Shown: positions 15,365 to 29,503 of the stretch, piece after piece | Numbering within the stretch: the stretch's first letter is position 1 | How the letters are laid out: each line of letters opens with the position of its first letter | NCBI GenBank assembly: GCA_902825775.1 | Contig: CADECF010000012.1 | Span: 62,001-126,000 of the forward strand | Direction: 5' to 3' | DNA length: 64,000 nt | Origin: an uncultured Lysobacteraceae bacterium | GTDB taxonomy: Bacteria > Pseudomonadota > Gammaproteobacteria > Xanthomonadales > Xanthomonadaceae | The notes under the pieces: model-generated | Databases searched by the model: none | What the model was told of the DNA's origin: nothing | What the model saw: the letters and a program-made list of their open reading frames with translations, nothing else | Translations under genes and position numbers: made by a program

Positions 15365-15991
15365 TCAGAAGCGCGCGCCGACGCCTACGCCGACCACCCA
15401 AGGATCCATCTGCGCTTCGCCGACCTTGACGCCGGCCGACTTGATGTCCGCATCGCCCTTCATGTAGCGGGCGTCCGCGCGGGTGAACCAGCGCTCGTTG
15501 ATGTTGAAGTCGGCGCCGACGGTGCCGATCGCGCCCTTGGGCGTGGTCAGACCGACGTGCTGGCCGTTGAGCTTCTCGTCGCTGACGTTGGACTCGTAGT
15601 AACCCAGGCCCACGAAAGGACGGATCGCCTGGCCGGCGGTGCCGAAGTGATATTGGCCGCTCACCGCGACCGGCTGCTGCTTGATGCTGCCGACGTTGGC
15701 GCCGTCGGCGCGGACGCGCTGCTCGGACTTGTCGGCGGCGCCCCACAACTCGACTGCGAAATTATCGGTGGCGTACCAGCTGCCGCTCAGGGTCGGCATG
15801 CCGCCGCCGTCGAAACCGTTCTTGCCCGGTGCGTTTTCCAAAGCGTCGGACTTGGGTTTCATATGCGCATAACCGCCGGTGACGGCGAAACGCTTGCTGG
15901 CTGCGGAATCGGAAGCGTCCTGGGCGAAAGCCGCAGGCGCGATGGCCAACGTGGCGGCAACTGCAAGGCTCAGGGTGCGAAAGGACAGCAT
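15365..15991 (-). CDS. OmpW-family outer-membrane beta-barrel protein
   Basis: A 208-aa exported protein. Signal peptide MLSFRTLSLAVAATLAIAPA ends near AFAQD. The mature part has alternating aromatic/small residues in ~8 strands, with TGGYAHMKPKSD at the start, FVGLGYYES in the middle and a C-terminal GVGVGARF ending in Phe, the usual outer-membrane assembly signal. OmpW proteins are small barrels proposed to pass hydrophobic compounds and to respond to osmotic or oxidative stress. A clear terminator follows. Assignment to OmpW rather than an OmpA-like barrel is probable but not certain. Confidence 0.8.
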   Translation of the reverse strand: MLSFRTLSLAVAATLAIAPAAFAQDASDSAASKRFAVTGGYAHMKPKSDALENAPGKNGFDGGGMPTLSGSWYATDNFAVELWGAADKSEQRVRADGANVGSIKQQPVAVSGQYHFGTAGQAIRPFVGLGYYESNVSDEKLNGQHVGLTTPKGAIGTVGADFNINERWFTRADARYMKGDADIKSAGVKVGEAQMDPWVVGVGVGARF

Positions 15992-16156
15992 AGTGAATCT
16001 CCTCGTTGGTATTCGAATGCCCGGGGAGAGGGCACGGAAATCCTAACGAGATCTTTATGAACTCCCTTTGTGCGCACCATGAATATTCCGCGGTGATTCA
16101 TGGAACTTTTTCGTAGCGTTCATGTTTGCGCGCATCGCGCGATAACATATCGGCTT

Positions 16157-16690
16157 ATGAAAGATGAATCCACGCGTCCGCTTCGCGGCTTGCCGCCGGC
16201 CGTCAGCGACGATGCGCGCTTATTGGTGCTCGGTTCGATGCCCGGCGAAGCGTCTCTGCGGCAACAGCAGTATTACGGCCATCCGCGCAACCGCTTCTGG
16301 TCTTTAGCGGAAACGATATTCGGAGTCGACGCTACGATGCCTTATCCGCAAAGGATCGCCGCGTTGAATGCGGCCGGCGTCGGCTTGTGGGATGTGTTGG
16401 ACGCGTGCGTGCGGCGCGGCAGCCTGGACAGCGCCATCGTACGCGCCAGCGAAATCGCCAATCCGTTCGCCGGGCTGTGCGAGCGGTTACCGCGGCTCGA
16501 AGCGATCGCCTTGAACGGCGCCAAGGCCGCGCAGGCTTTCGCGCGGCATGTCGAGCCGCAAATGGATGCGGCGTCGTTGTCGCGGCTGTCGATCCATCGC
16601 TTGCCGTCGACGAGCCCGGCAAACGCGTCCTACGCGTTCGCGCAGTTGCAGGCCGCGTGGGCCGTGGTGTCGTCCACCCGCAGCGCATAG
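16157..16690 (+). CDS. Hypoxanthine-DNA glycosylase (uracil-DNA glycosylase superfamily, family 6)
   Basis: A 177-aa DNA repair glycosylase that removes deaminated adenine (hypoxanthine) from DNA. Motif 1 is GSMPGEASLRQQQYYGHPRN, with a NRFW end typical of this subfamily; a WDVLDACVRRGSLDSAI block follows and a C-terminal HRLPSTSPAN corresponds to the final UDG motif. The ATG at 16157 (MKDESTRPLRG) is preferred over 16100 because the domain begins at once. Its last 61 bp overlap a small minus-strand gene. Confidence 0.85.
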   Translation: MKDESTRPLRGLPPAVSDDARLLVLGSMPGEASLRQQQYYGHPRNRFWSLAETIFGVDATMPYPQRIAALNAAGVGLWDVLDACVRRGSLDSAIVRASEIANPFAGLCERLPRLEAIALNGAKAAQAFARHVEPQMDAASLSRLSIHRLPSTSPANASYAFAQLQAAWAVVSSTRSA

Positions 16691-16851
16691 GCGCGGGTGC
16701 CGCTGGCGGTCGCGAGCTGCGCGGCCGATACGCAGGCCTGGTTGTTCTTGGCCGGTTCCGGCTGATAAAGCCCATAACCGCCGCCGATGCCGGCGGTCAG
16801 CAGGGCCAGCGCCAGCGCAGCGCGCTGGAAAACATGGTGCAAGCGTTGCAT
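16630..16851 (-). CDS. Small membrane-anchored hypothetical protein, overlapping the glycosylase gene tail-to-tail
   Basis: A 73-aa protein. AGGTGA 5 nt before the ATG at 16851 supports this start. One membrane segment ([18 protein letters not shown]) is followed by a periplasm-facing tail with three Cys (NNQACVS and HAACNC). No known family. The 3' end lies antisense over 61 bp of the glycosylase gene; codon use there has to serve both genes, so it is either a real overlap or a somewhat shorter true ORF. Confidence 0.55.
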   Translation of the reverse strand: MQRLHHVFQRAALALALLTAGIGGGYGLYQPEPAKNNQACVSAAQLATASGTRAYALRVDDTTAHAACNCANA

Positions 16852-17039
16852 GACGGTCACCTGAGTCTGGTCTGGGTCTCGGATCCCTTGTACGTAGGGA
16901 TGCGTCAGGAGCGGTCAGCGTTGCATCGGTGCCGTGCCGATTCACGTGACGAAGGTCATAACCCCGACCGGCATGGGACGCGGGGCGGCGGATTTGGCAA
17001 GCTGAGAGCGTCCGGAAACATCCGTCACGGGGAAAGACC

Positions 17040-17795
17040 ATGCGTTCGGTTTCGATAGGGCTGTCGTTGTTGCTGCTGGCCGGCGCCGCCCAGGCCACCG
17101 AGATCAATGTCGAGTGCAATGTGGAGAGCGATTACGATTTCGCGATCACCGACAAGAGCGTCATTTTCACCCGCAACACGGGCACGCCCAAGGCGATCGT
17201 GATGCGCCAGGGCCGGCTGTTCGTCGACGACCGCTGGGTTACGCTCAGCGCGGCCGACAGCAAGCGCGTGGCCGACTACGAGCGCGAAGCGCGCGCGGTG
17301 ATGCCGCTGGCGCGGCAGGTGGGTCTGGATGCGGCCGATATCGCATTCACCACGCTCGGCGAAGTCGCCGCCGGTTTCGGCAGCGATCCGGCGCGCACCC
17401 GCGCCAAACTCGACAAGGCGCGCAAGCAGCTCGACCGCGACTTGGCGCGTTCGATCAGCCCCAGCCACTACAACAGCGAAGCCATGGGCGAGAGCATCGG
17501 CAACGCGGTCAAGGAAGTGATGCCGACCCTGATCGGCGACATCGTCAGCGGCGCGCTCGGCGCGGCTTTCTCCGGCGACGAGGCGCGGATGAAGCGGATG
17601 GAGAACATGGACAAGGACATCGAAGCGCGCATCAAGCCGCGCGCGGATGCGCTGGAAGTCCGCGCCCGGACCCTGTGCCAGAAGATGGAAACGCTGGACC
17701 GGATCGACAACACGCTGGACTACCGCCTGGCCGACGGCAGGACGCTGGACCTGCTGGAGCTCAAGCCGCCGGAAAAGCGCCGCGAGCGCGATTGA
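17040..17795 (+). CDS. DUF2884 (YggN-like) periplasmic protein
   Basis: A 251-aa exported protein. Signal peptide MRSVSIGLSLLLLAGAAQA ends before TEINVECN. The rest matches the DUF2884 layout: an N-terminal strand region (DYDFAITDKSVIFTR, MRQGRLFVDDRWVTLS), then a long helical stretch (ADYEREARAVMPLARQ; ARTLCQKMETLDRIDNTLDY). Two or three Cys residues could form a disulfide. Function unknown. A cluster of family A palindromes lies directly downstream. Confidence 0.8.
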   Translation: MRSVSIGLSLLLLAGAAQATEINVECNVESDYDFAITDKSVIFTRNTGTPKAIVMRQGRLFVDDRWVTLSAADSKRVADYEREARAVMPLARQVGLDAADIAFTTLGEVAAGFGSDPARTRAKLDKARKQLDRDLARSISPSHYNSEAMGESIGNAVKEVMPTLIGDIVSGALGAAFSGDEARMKRMENMDKDIEARIKPRADALEVRARTLCQKMETLDRIDNTLDYRLADGRTLDLLELKPPEKRRERD

Positions 17796-17836
17796 GGCGC
17801 TTCTTTGCGGAAGCGGCTTTGGCGGGAGCAGCTTTC

Positions 17837-17945
17837 GTGGGAGCGGCTTTCGTGGGAGCGGCTTCAGCCGCGAGCTCTTGATCCAGATTTACAGCCGGAC
17901 AAAAAAGCTCGCGGCTGAAGCCGCTCCCACGAAAGCCGCTCCCAC
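17837..17945. repeat. Palindrome family A: perfect 40-bp inverted repeat
   Basis: Arms 17837-17876 and 17906-17945 are exact reverse complements over 40 bp and enclose a 29-nt spacer. Each arm is a partial plus a full copy of the GGAGCGGCTTCAGCCGCGAG unit. It lies between the DUF2884 gene and the pdh E2 gene in the same orientation, so it could act as a strong transcription or RNA-end barrier. Confidence 0.92.
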
Positions 17946-18040
17946 AAAAAACAGGCATCCGGGCCCATACGGCAATCGTGAGTTGGCGCTTAACGCGCCA
18001 GCCGCCACAATAGCCCTCTCACTGTACGTCGGAGGGCCGC

Positions 18041-19429
18041 ATGGCCGAGTTGAAGGAAGCGCGCGTCCCGGATATCGGCGGCTACGACGACGTGCCGGTG
18101 ATCGAAATACTGGTCGCGGTCGGCGACACCGTGGCCAAAGACCAGGGCCTGATCACGCTGGAGTCCGACAAAGCGACAATGGAAGTACCGGCGCCGTTCG
18201 CCGGCGTGATCAAAGAATTGAAGGTCAAGATCGGCGACGCGCTGTCGGAAGGCAGCGTGGTGGCGATGATCGAAGCGGCCGACGGTGCCGCCGCTCCCGC
18301 CGGAAAACCCGCACCGGCCGCGCCGGCGGCGGTGGTCGAGTCGACCAACGATCCCACCGTCGAGCCGGTCGCACCCGATGCCAAGCCCGATAACATCGCG
18401 CAGGCCGCGATCGCCGCCAGCGCCGCGGTCCAGGCCACCGCGCCCGTCGCACCGATGGGCGCCGGCCTGCCGCCGGTACGTTTCGATGCCGACGCGCTGC
18501 TGCCCGGCAAGGTTCCGTACGCCAGTCCGGCCGTGCGTTTGTTCGCACGCGAACTCGGCGTCGAGCTGGCGCAAGTCGCAGGTTCGGCGCGCGGCGGACG
18601 CATCACCAAAGAAGACGTGCAGAACTACGTCAAGCAAACGCTGCAGTCCGGCGGCGGCGCGACGGTCGCTGCCGTCGGCGGCGGCGGCGGTTTGAATCTG
18701 CTGCCGTGGCCGAAAGTGGATTTCGCCAAGTTCGGCGAGGTCGAAACCAAGCCGCTGTCCAAGATCAAGAAGATTTCCGGCGCCAACCTGGCGCGCAACT
18801 GGGCGATGATCCCGCACGTCACCCAGCACGACGATGCCGACATCACCGATCTCGAAGCGCTGCGCGTCGCCCTGAATAAGGAAAACGAAAAGGCCGGCAT
18901 CAAGCTCACCATGCTTGCCTTCATCATGAAGGCCAGCGTCGCCGCGCTGCAGAAGTTCCCCGATTTCAATTCGTCGCTGGATGCGAGCGGCGAAAACCTG
19001 ACGCTGAAAAAATATTTCCACATCGGCTTCGCGGCGGACACGCCCAATGGGCTGGTGGTGCCGGTGGTGCGCGACGTCGACAAGAAGGGCGTGATCGACA
19101 TCGCCCACGAAACCTCCGATCTGGCCAAGAAAGCGCGCGACGGCAAGCTCGGCCCGGCCGAGATGAGCGGCGGCTGCTTCTCGATCAGCTCGCTGGGCGG
19201 CATCGGCGGTACCGCGTTCACGCCGATCGTCAATGCGCCGGAAGTGGCCATCCTGGGCGTGTCGAAATCGGCGACCAAACCGGTCTGGGACGGCAAGCAG
19301 TTCGCGCCGCGGCTGATCCTGCCGCTGTCGCTGAGCTACGACCACCGCGTGATCGACGGCGCCGCCGCCGCGCGCTTCACCGCTTATCTGGCGCAGTTGC
19401 TCGGCGACATGCGCCGCGTGCTGTTGTGA
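18041..19429 (+). CDS. aceF: Pyruvate dehydrogenase E2: dihydrolipoyllysine-residue acetyltransferase
   Basis: Transfers the acetyl group from the lipoyl arm to CoA in the pyruvate dehydrogenase complex (cytoplasm). 462 aa. One lipoyl domain at residues ~4-78 with the lipoylated Lys44 (ESDKATMEV). An Ala/Pro linker precedes the peripheral-subunit-binding domain near 163-200 ([20 protein letters not shown]). The catalytic domain runs from ~230 to the end, with His435 and Asp439 in [12 protein letters not shown]. Only one lipoyl domain is present, versus three in E. coli. The E3 gene follows after 10 bp; the E1 (aceE) gene is not in the window. GGAGGGCC ribosome site. Confidence 0.95.
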   Translation: MAELKEARVPDIGGYDDVPVIEILVAVGDTVAKDQGLITLESDKATMEVPAPFAGVIKELKVKIGDALSEGSVVAMIEAADGAAAPAGKPAPAAPAAVVESTNDPTVEPVAPDAKPDNIAQAAIAASAAVQATAPVAPMGAGLPPVRFDADALLPGKVPYASPAVRLFARELGVELAQVAGSARGGRITKEDVQNYVKQTLQSGGGATVAAVGGGGGLNLLPWPKVDFAKFGEVETKPLSKIKKISGANLARNWAMIPHVTQHDDADITDLEALRVALNKENEKAGIKLTMLAFIMKASVAALQKFPDFNSSLDASGENLTLKKYFHIGFAADTPNGLVVPVVRDVDKKGVIDIAHETSDLAKKARDGKLGPAEMSGGCFSISSLGGIGGTAFTPIVNAPEVAILGVSKSATKPVWDGKQFAPRLILPLSLSYDHRVIDGAAAARFTAYLAQLLGDMRRVLL

Positions 19430-19439
19430 GTCCGCGATC

Positions 19440-21245
19440 ATGACGAACACGATCGAAATCAAAGTTCCCGACATCGGCGGTTACGACGATGTGCCGGTGA
19501 TCGAAGTGCTGGTCGCGGTCGGCGACACGGTCGCCAAAGACCAGGGTCTGGTCACGTTGGAATCGGACAAGGCGACGATGGAAGTGCCGTCGACCGCGGC
19601 CGGCGTGGTCAAGGAATTGAAAGTGAAGGTCGGCGACAAGCTGTCCGAGGGTTCGGTGGTCGCGATCCTGGAAAGCGAAGGCGGCGCGGAAGCTAAACCT
19701 GCCGACGCCAAACCCGCTGCCGCCGCTCCCGCTCCGGCAGCCGAGACTTCTACGGCCAAGCCGCCCGTCGTGCCATCGCCAGCCAAACCCGCGGAGCCTG
19801 CGCCGCAAGCCGTCGCGTCCAGCGGCAAGAAGGCCGACATCGAATGCAAGTTCGTCGTGCTCGGCGCCGGCGTCGGCGGCTACAGCGCAGCATTCCGCGC
19901 CGCGGACCTCGGCATGGACACGGTGCTGGTCGAACGCTACGCCACGCTCGGCGGCGTCTGCCTCAACGTCGGCTGCATTCCGTCGAAGGCGCTGTTGCAT
20001 GCGGCCGCGGTGATCGAAGAGGCCGCACATGCCGCCGATTTCGGCGTCGATTTCGGCAAACCCAAGATCGCGCTCGACAAACTGCGCGCTTACAAGGAAA
20101 AAGTCGTCGCTCAACTGACCCGCGGCCTGGCCGGCATGTCCAAGCAGCGCAAGGTGCGCGTGGTGACCGGCACGGCCAAGTTCGTGTCGTCCAACGAAAT
20201 GGAAGTGATCGTCGACGGCAAGCCTCAATTGCTCCGCTTCGAGCAATGCGTGATCGCCGCCGGTTCGCAACCGTTGAAGCTGCCAGGTTTCCCGTGGGAC
20301 GATCCGCGGGTGATGGATTCCACCGATGCGCTGGAGCTGGCCGAAACGCCGAAGAAGCTGCTGGTGGTCGGCGGCGGCATCATCGGCCTGGAAATGGCCA
20401 CCGTGTACCGCGCGCTGGGCAGCGAAGTCACCGTAGTCGAGCTCGCCGAACAACTGATGCCCGGCACCGACACCGATTTGGTCAAGCCGCTCGCCGACCG
20501 CTTGAAGAAACAGGGCGTCGCCATCCACCTGAAAACGAAAGTGGTCGAGGCCAAGGCGCAGAAGAACGGCATCGCCTGCACGTTCGAAGGCGCCAGCGAG
20601 CCGGAAAACAAATTGTTCGACCGCGTGCTGGTATCGGTGGGCCGCAACCCCAACGGCAAGAAAATCGACGCCGACAAGGCCGGCGTGCGCGTCGGCGACC
20701 GCGGTTTCATCGACGTCGACCGGCAGATGCGCACCAACGTGCCGCACATCTTCGCCATCGGCGACATCATCGGCCAGCCGATGCTGGCGCATAAAGCCTC
20801 GCACGAAGGCAGATTGGCGGCCGAAGTCGCCGCCGGCGAAAAGAAAGAGTGGGTGGCACGGGTGATTCCGTCGGTGGCCTATACCGATCCGGAGATCGCC
20901 TGGGTCGGCGTCACCGAAACCGAAGCCAAGGCCAAAGGCATCGCTTACGGCATCGGCAAATTCCCGTGGGTGGCCAGCGGCCGCGCGATCGGCATCGGCC
21001 GCACCGAGGGCTTCACCAAGCTGTTGTTCGACGAGGCCACGCACCGCATCATCGGCGCCGGCATCGTCGGCGTGCATGCCGGCGATCTGATTTCCGAATT
21101 GGCACTGGCCATCGAGATGGGTTGCGAAGCGGCCGATATCGGCCACACCATCCACCCGCATCCCACGTTGAGCGAATCGGTCGGCATGGCGGCGGAGGTG
21201 TTCGAGGGCACCATCACCGACCTGTATATTCCGAAGAAGAAATAA
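19440..21245 (+). CDS. lpdA: Dihydrolipoyl dehydrogenase (E3) with N-terminal lipoyl domain
   Basis: Re-oxidises dihydrolipoamide with FAD and NAD+, the last step of the PDH cycle. 601 aa. Residues ~4-78 form a lipoyl domain almost identical to that of the upstream E2 (Lys44), a layout also known from Neisseria E3. After a Pro/Ala linker the flavoprotein begins at ~140 ([20 protein letters not shown]). The redox disulfide is Cys174-Cys179 (CLNVGC); a [13 protein letters not shown] segment marks the NAD-binding domain; the base dyad is His574-Glu579 (HPTLSE). The start at 19440 is the only one that keeps the lipoyl domain complete. Confidence 0.95.
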   Translation: MTNTIEIKVPDIGGYDDVPVIEVLVAVGDTVAKDQGLVTLESDKATMEVPSTAAGVVKELKVKVGDKLSEGSVVAILESEGGAEAKPADAKPAAAAPAPAAETSTAKPPVVPSPAKPAEPAPQAVASSGKKADIECKFVVLGAGVGGYSAAFRAADLGMDTVLVERYATLGGVCLNVGCIPSKALLHAAAVIEEAAHAADFGVDFGKPKIALDKLRAYKEKVVAQLTRGLAGMSKQRKVRVVTGTAKFVSSNEMEVIVDGKPQLLRFEQCVIAAGSQPLKLPGFPWDDPRVMDSTDALELAETPKKLLVVGGGIIGLEMATVYRALGSEVTVVELAEQLMPGTDTDLVKPLADRLKKQGVAIHLKTKVVEAKAQKNGIACTFEGASEPENKLFDRVLVSVGRNPNGKKIDADKAGVRVGDRGFIDVDRQMRTNVPHIFAIGDIIGQPMLAHKASHEGRLAAEVAAGEKKEWVARVIPSVAYTDPEIAWVGVTETEAKAKGIAYGIGKFPWVASGRAIGIGRTEGFTKLLFDEATHRIIGAGIVGVHAGDLISELALAIEMGCEAADIGHTIHPHPTLSESVGMAAEVFEGTITDLYIPKKK

Positions 21246-21270
21246 TCGCCGACAAGGCCAGGAGTGGGAC

Positions 21271-21507
21271 ATGCCCAAGCTTTACGACAAGTCGAACGAC
21301 CGCCTGCTCGGCGAGGTCAGCCAGGAAGACGTCGACCTGCTGGTCGCGCAGTTCGAAGAGAAATCGAGCCGCGACCGGGATTATTACGTCAACAACGATA
21401 CTTTCCTGATGCTGGCCGATGCCGGCGCATCGTCGACCTTGCTCGATGCGATCAAGTCGGCGCTGGATTCCAATGGCGAGTGCGAGATCCGCTGGCAGGT
21501 CGATTGA
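21271..21507 (+). CDS. Small conserved hypothetical protein (possible pdh operon member)
   Basis: A 78-aa acidic soluble protein: MPKLYDKSNDRLLGEVSQED, then LLVAQFEEKSSRDRDYYVNN and LMLADAGASSTLLDAIKSAL. AGGAG precedes the ATG. It starts 25 bp after the lpdA stop in the same direction and is convergent with the following outer-membrane gene (5-bp gap). No signal peptide. The composition suggests a small regulatory or assembly protein, but I know of no function. Confidence 0.7.
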   Translation: MPKLYDKSNDRLLGEVSQEDVDLLVAQFEEKSSRDRDYYVNNDTFLMLADAGASSTLLDAIKSALDSNGECEIRWQVD

Positions 21508-21511
21508 TTGA

Positions 21512-22318
21512 TCAGAACGCGAAAGTCACGCCTGCGATCGGACCTTTGAAGCGCTGATCCAATCCCAGCACGCCATCCCGGCCGCCGCGCTCGACGTCGA
21601 TCTTGAACCAGTCGTAGCCCACGTACGCGCCGAAGTTCTTGGTGAAGCGGTACTCGGCGATCGCGTTGGCGCGGCTGATGTCGCCCTCGTAATCGTCGAA
21701 ATTGCCCCAGTCGGCATTCAAGTACTGGCCCTGCACGACGAAACGCCAATGGTCGTTCGGCGATGCCGTATAGCGCAGACCGACCACCGGCGCGTAGCCA
21801 TCGTCGCTGGCGCTGTCCTCGTAGCTGAAAGGTCCCGCTTGCGCATACAGTTTGGCTTCCAGCTTGGCGTACTCGACGCCGATCTGCAGGCCCAGGCTGT
21901 TGGTTGGCATCTCGACGATCGAATAGTCGTACATCGCGCTGGCCAGTTCGAACTGCGCTTCGGTCTTGGCGAAGCTGCCGCGCGGGATGGTGATGTTCTC
22001 GAACGAGAAATCGTGGTCCAGCGTCGCGCGCCGGTCCTTGTCGTAATTGAAATAGTTGAACAGCAGGCGGTGGCGGTCGCCGAACTTGAACATGCCTTCG
22101 ACGCGGGGGACGAGCTCCTCGCCGCCGAAGTCGAAGTCTTCCTCGAAGCTCAGGGGCTGGCCGGCGAAAACGGTACGGCCGGAAAGCGTGCTGTCGGCTT
22201 CGGCGTTCATCGCGCCCAGGCGCAATACGAAACGGTCCTCGTCGGCATGGGCGGGCAAGGCGAGCAGGGCGCCCGCGAGCGCCACGCCAAGGGTCAAGGG
22301 GGTTTTTTGGGGGATCAC
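21512..22318 (-). CDS. Outer-membrane beta-barrel protein (porin-like family)
   Basis: A 268-aa exported barrel protein starting with GTG (GGAG ribosome site 8 nt upstream) and a signal peptide ending near ALPAHADEDR. The mature protein has ~10-12 amphipathic strands, e.g. FVLRLGAMNAEADSTLSG, HRLLFNYFNYDKDRRATL, and AIAEYRFTKNFGAYVGYDWF, and ends GPIAGVTFAF with a terminal Phe, the assembly signal. No homology assignment beyond 'outer membrane beta-barrel' is secure; cargo unknown. A hairpin and the atp promoter lie upstream. Confidence 0.75.
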   Translation of the reverse strand: MIPQKTPLTLGVALAGALLALPAHADEDRFVLRLGAMNAEADSTLSGRTVFAGQPLSFEEDFDFGGEELVPRVEGMFKFGDRHRLLFNYFNYDKDRRATLDHDFSFENITIPRGSFAKTEAQFELASAMYDYSIVEMPTNSLGLQIGVEYAKLEAKLYAQAGPFSYEDSASDDGYAPVVGLRYTASPNDHWRFVVQGQYLNADWGNFDDYEGDISRANAIAEYRFTKNFGAYVGYDWFKIDVERGGRDGVLGLDQRFKGPIAGVTFAF

Positions 22319-22443
22319 GGCAAGGCTCCGGAGTCAAAAATAAGGGCGGAACTTCATGTACCGCCCGGTGTATTAATGACCTGTCGCCGGTGGAGTAAGC
22401 GTGAAAGCGTTTCCAGTCGAGTGAACGCTTCAGCGGAAAAGGC

Positions 22444-22469
22444 GAAGCCCCGGTTTGCGCCGGGGCTTC
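22444..22469 (-). terminator. Strong GC hairpin between the barrel gene and the atp operon
   Basis: Stem GAAGCCCCGG with CCGGGGCTTC around TTTGCG; on the minus strand it is followed by GCCTTTTCC. It might insulate the barrel gene from minus-strand read-through. The rest of the 375-bp gap 22319-22693 holds the barrel gene's upstream region and the atp promoter; no ORF is seen. Confidence 0.5.
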
Positions 22470-22590
22470 GGGGCCTGCCACAGGGATCGACGAGGGTGTG
22501 GGGCAGGCTCTCAAGAATTGACCGACGCATCCCGAAAAGGTTCCGCGCGTACGGACCGATGACGCGCGGACTTCGCTTTCGCGCAGATAA

Positions 22591-23979
<1,389 letters not shown>

Positions 23980-24044
23980 TTTCCCGCGACGGAATTTTCG
24001 CAACAAAGTTTTTCAATCCACCCACCAGTCCCAACTTCAATTAG

Positions 24045-24338
<294 letters not shown>

Positions 24339-24398
24339 TCAGCAACGCGGTCAGGCAATCGCCGATGGCATAGGGCCGTCGGCGCCAGGAGCAACGCA

Positions 24399-24869
24399 AT
24401 GGATATCAACCTCACATTCATCGTCCAGGGACTCGCGTTCTTCGCGGTCGCGTGGATGGTGATGAAATTCGGCTGGCCGCACATCATCGCGGCCATCGAG
24501 GAACGTCAGCAGAAGATCGCTGAAGGCCTCGCCGCGGCCGACAACAGCCAGAAGGCGCTGGCCCAGGCGCAGGACAAGGTCAACGAAGAGTTGAAGGTCG
24601 CCCGCACCAAGGCCAACGAGATCATCGAACAGGCGCACCAGCGCGCCAATCAGATCATCGACGCGGCCAAGACCGAAGCGATCGCCGAAGGCGCGCGCCA
24701 GAAGGCGCTGGCCGAAAGCGAAATCGCCGCGGCCTCCAACCGCGCCCGCGAGGATCTGCGCAAGCAGGTGTCCGCGCTGGCCGTGACCGGTGCCGAGAAG
24801 CTGCTGCGCCGCGAGATCGACGCCAACGCCCACAAGGCCCTGCTCGAAGAACTGGCGGCAGAGATCTGA
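24399..24869 (+). CDS. atpF: ATP synthase F0 subunit b
   Basis: Peripheral stalk subunit: one N-terminal membrane helix ([20 protein letters not shown]) and a long coiled-coil rich in Ala, Lys and Glu ([20 protein letters not shown]). 156 aa, the normal length. AGGAG ribosome site; its stop is followed by the atpH start after 1 bp. Confidence 0.96.
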   Translation: MDINLTFIVQGLAFFAVAWMVMKFGWPHIIAAIEERQQKIAEGLAAADNSQKALAQAQDKVNEELKVARTKANEIIEQAHQRANQIIDAAKTEAIAEGARQKALAESEIAAASNRAREDLRKQVSALAVTGAEKLLRREIDANAHKALLEELAAEI

Positions 24870-24870
24870 T

Positions 24871-25398
24871 ATGAGCCAGGCCCTCACCCTCGCCCGTCCC
24901 TACGCACGCGCCGCGTTCTCGCTGGCGCGCGACGGCGGCAAATTGTCGGCTTGGTCCGATGCGCTCGGTTTCGCCGCGCGGATCGGTGCCGATCCGAAGA
25001 TCGCCGCCTTGCTGGGCAATCCCAAGCTGACCCACGCCGACGCGGTGACGCTGTTGTCTCCCGACGACGCCAGCGAAACCTTCGGCAACTTCCTCGCGCT
25101 GCTGGCCGACAACCGCCGCCTCGCGCTGTTGCCCGAGATCGCGGGCCTGTACGAGGAACTGCGCGCCGAAGCCGAGCGCGTGGTCAAGGCGAAGGTGACC
25201 TCCGCCGCGGCGCTGCCGGCCGGCGAACTCGACACGCTCAAGGCCGCGCTGAAGAAGCGCTTCGGCCGCGAGGTCGAGATCGAGACGGCGATCGACGAGT
25301 CGCTGATCGGCGGCGCGGTGATCGATGCCGGCGACGTGGTGATCGACGGTTCGCTGCGCGGCAAGTTGTCGCGGCTGCAGACCGTGCTGGCCAATTAA
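24871..25398 (+). CDS. atpH: ATP synthase F1 subunit delta
   Basis: Links the peripheral stalk to the top of F1. 175 aa: LTLARPYARAAFSLARDGGK at the N-terminus and a C-terminal RFGREVEIETAIDESLIGGA with VIDGSLRGKLSRLQ, both family hallmarks. The ATG follows the atpF stop almost directly, so translation is probably coupled. Confidence 0.95.
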   Translation: MSQALTLARPYARAAFSLARDGGKLSAWSDALGFAARIGADPKIAALLGNPKLTHADAVTLLSPDDASETFGNFLALLADNRRLALLPEIAGLYEELRAEAERVVKAKVTSAAALPAGELDTLKAALKKRFGREVEIETAIDESLIGGAVIDAGDVVIDGSLRGKLSRLQTVLAN

Positions 25399-25407
25399 AC
25401 GAAATAC

Positions 25408-25460
25408 GTAGGGTGGGCCTCGGCCCACCGAACGCGATGGTGGGCTAAGGCCCACCCTAC
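25408..25460. repeat. Palindrome family D inside the atp operon
   Basis: Outer arms GTAGGGTGGGCC (25408-25419) and GGCCCACCCTAC (25449-25460) enclose smaller nested arms. It sits between atpH and atpA, whose gap is normally short; a second copy is at 35517-35567. Confidence 0.85.
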
Positions 25461-25478
25461 ATTGGGACAAAAGAAGAC

Positions 25479-27029
<1,551 letters not shown>

Positions 27030-27043
27030 GAACCGCGATGTCC

Positions 27044-27111
27044 GGAACCCGGAACCCGGGACCGGAAAAGCGGCGTTCTTGGGCCGGTCCCGGGTCCCCG
27101 GTTCCGGTTCC
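27044..27111. repeat. Imperfect palindrome between atpA and atpG (family F)
   Basis: Arms rich in GGAACCCGG (27044-27065) and the inverted form CCGGGTCCCCGGTTCCGG (27084-27111). It lies 15 bp after the atpA stop and 30 bp before the atpG start. Confidence 0.75.
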
Positions 27112-27140
27112 CATCCAGACACAGCAATAGCGAGCGACAA

Positions 27141-28004
27141 ATGGCAGGCGGCAGAGAAATCAAAACCAAGATCAAGAGCGTGCAGAACACCCGCAAGGTG
27201 ACGCGCGCGCTCGAAATGGTCTCGGCCTCCAAGATCCGCAAGGCGCAGGAGCGTATGAAGGCTTCGCGTCCGTACGCGCGCGCGATGAAGCAGGTCATCG
27301 GCCATCTGGCGCAGGCCAATTCCGAGTTCCAGCATCCCTATCTCGTGCAACGCGCCGAAACCAAGCGCGTGGGCTACATCATCGTGTCGTCCGACCGCGG
27401 CCTGGCCGGCGGCCTCAACAACAACCTGTTCCGCAAGCTGCTGGGCGAAATTCGCAAGTGGCAGGAGCAGGGCGTCGAAGTCGACGTGGTCACCATCGGC
27501 CAGAAAGCGTCGGTGTTCTTCCGCCGCATCAAGGTCAACATGCTGGCCACGGTCACCCACCTGGGCGATCAGCCGCATGTCGAGCAACTCGTCGGTGTGA
27601 TCAAGGTGATGCTGGACGCGTACACGGCCGGCAAGGTCGACCGCGTGTTCCTGAGCTACAACGATTTCGTCAACACCATGACTCAGCGGGCGGCGTTCGA
27701 CCAGCTGTTGCCGCTGCCCGAGTCCGATACCCAGATCACGCACCACGACTGGGACTACATCTACGAACCCGATGCGCAGACCGTGCTGGAGCACGTGCTG
27801 ACCCGCTACGTGGAATCGCTGGTGTACCAAGCGGTGATGGAGAACGTCGCCTCCGAGCACGCGGCGCGCATGGTCGCGATGAAGGCGGCCAGCGACAACG
27901 CCACCAAGCTGATCGGCACGCTGAATCTGGTCTACAACAAGGCGCGCCAGGCGGCGATCACGCAAGAGATTTCGGAAATCGTCGGCGGCGCAGCGGCCGT
28001 TTAA
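27141..28004 (+). CDS. atpG: ATP synthase F1 subunit gamma
   Basis: The central rotor shaft. 287 aa with the conserved N-terminal coil ([36 protein letters not shown]), the [20 protein letters not shown] region and the C-terminal [20 protein letters not shown]. No oddities. Confidence 0.97.
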   Translation: MAGGREIKTKIKSVQNTRKVTRALEMVSASKIRKAQERMKASRPYARAMKQVIGHLAQANSEFQHPYLVQRAETKRVGYIIVSSDRGLAGGLNNNLFRKLLGEIRKWQEQGVEVDVVTIGQKASVFFRRIKVNMLATVTHLGDQPHVEQLVGVIKVMLDAYTAGKVDRVFLSYNDFVNTMTQRAAFDQLLPLPESDTQITHHDWDYIYEPDAQTVLEHVLTRYVESLVYQAVMENVASEHAARMVAMKAASDNATKLIGTLNLVYNKARQAAITQEISEIVGGAAAV

Positions 28005-29489
<1,485 letters not shown>

Positions 29490-29503
29490 GATAGGGAACC
29501 GTC

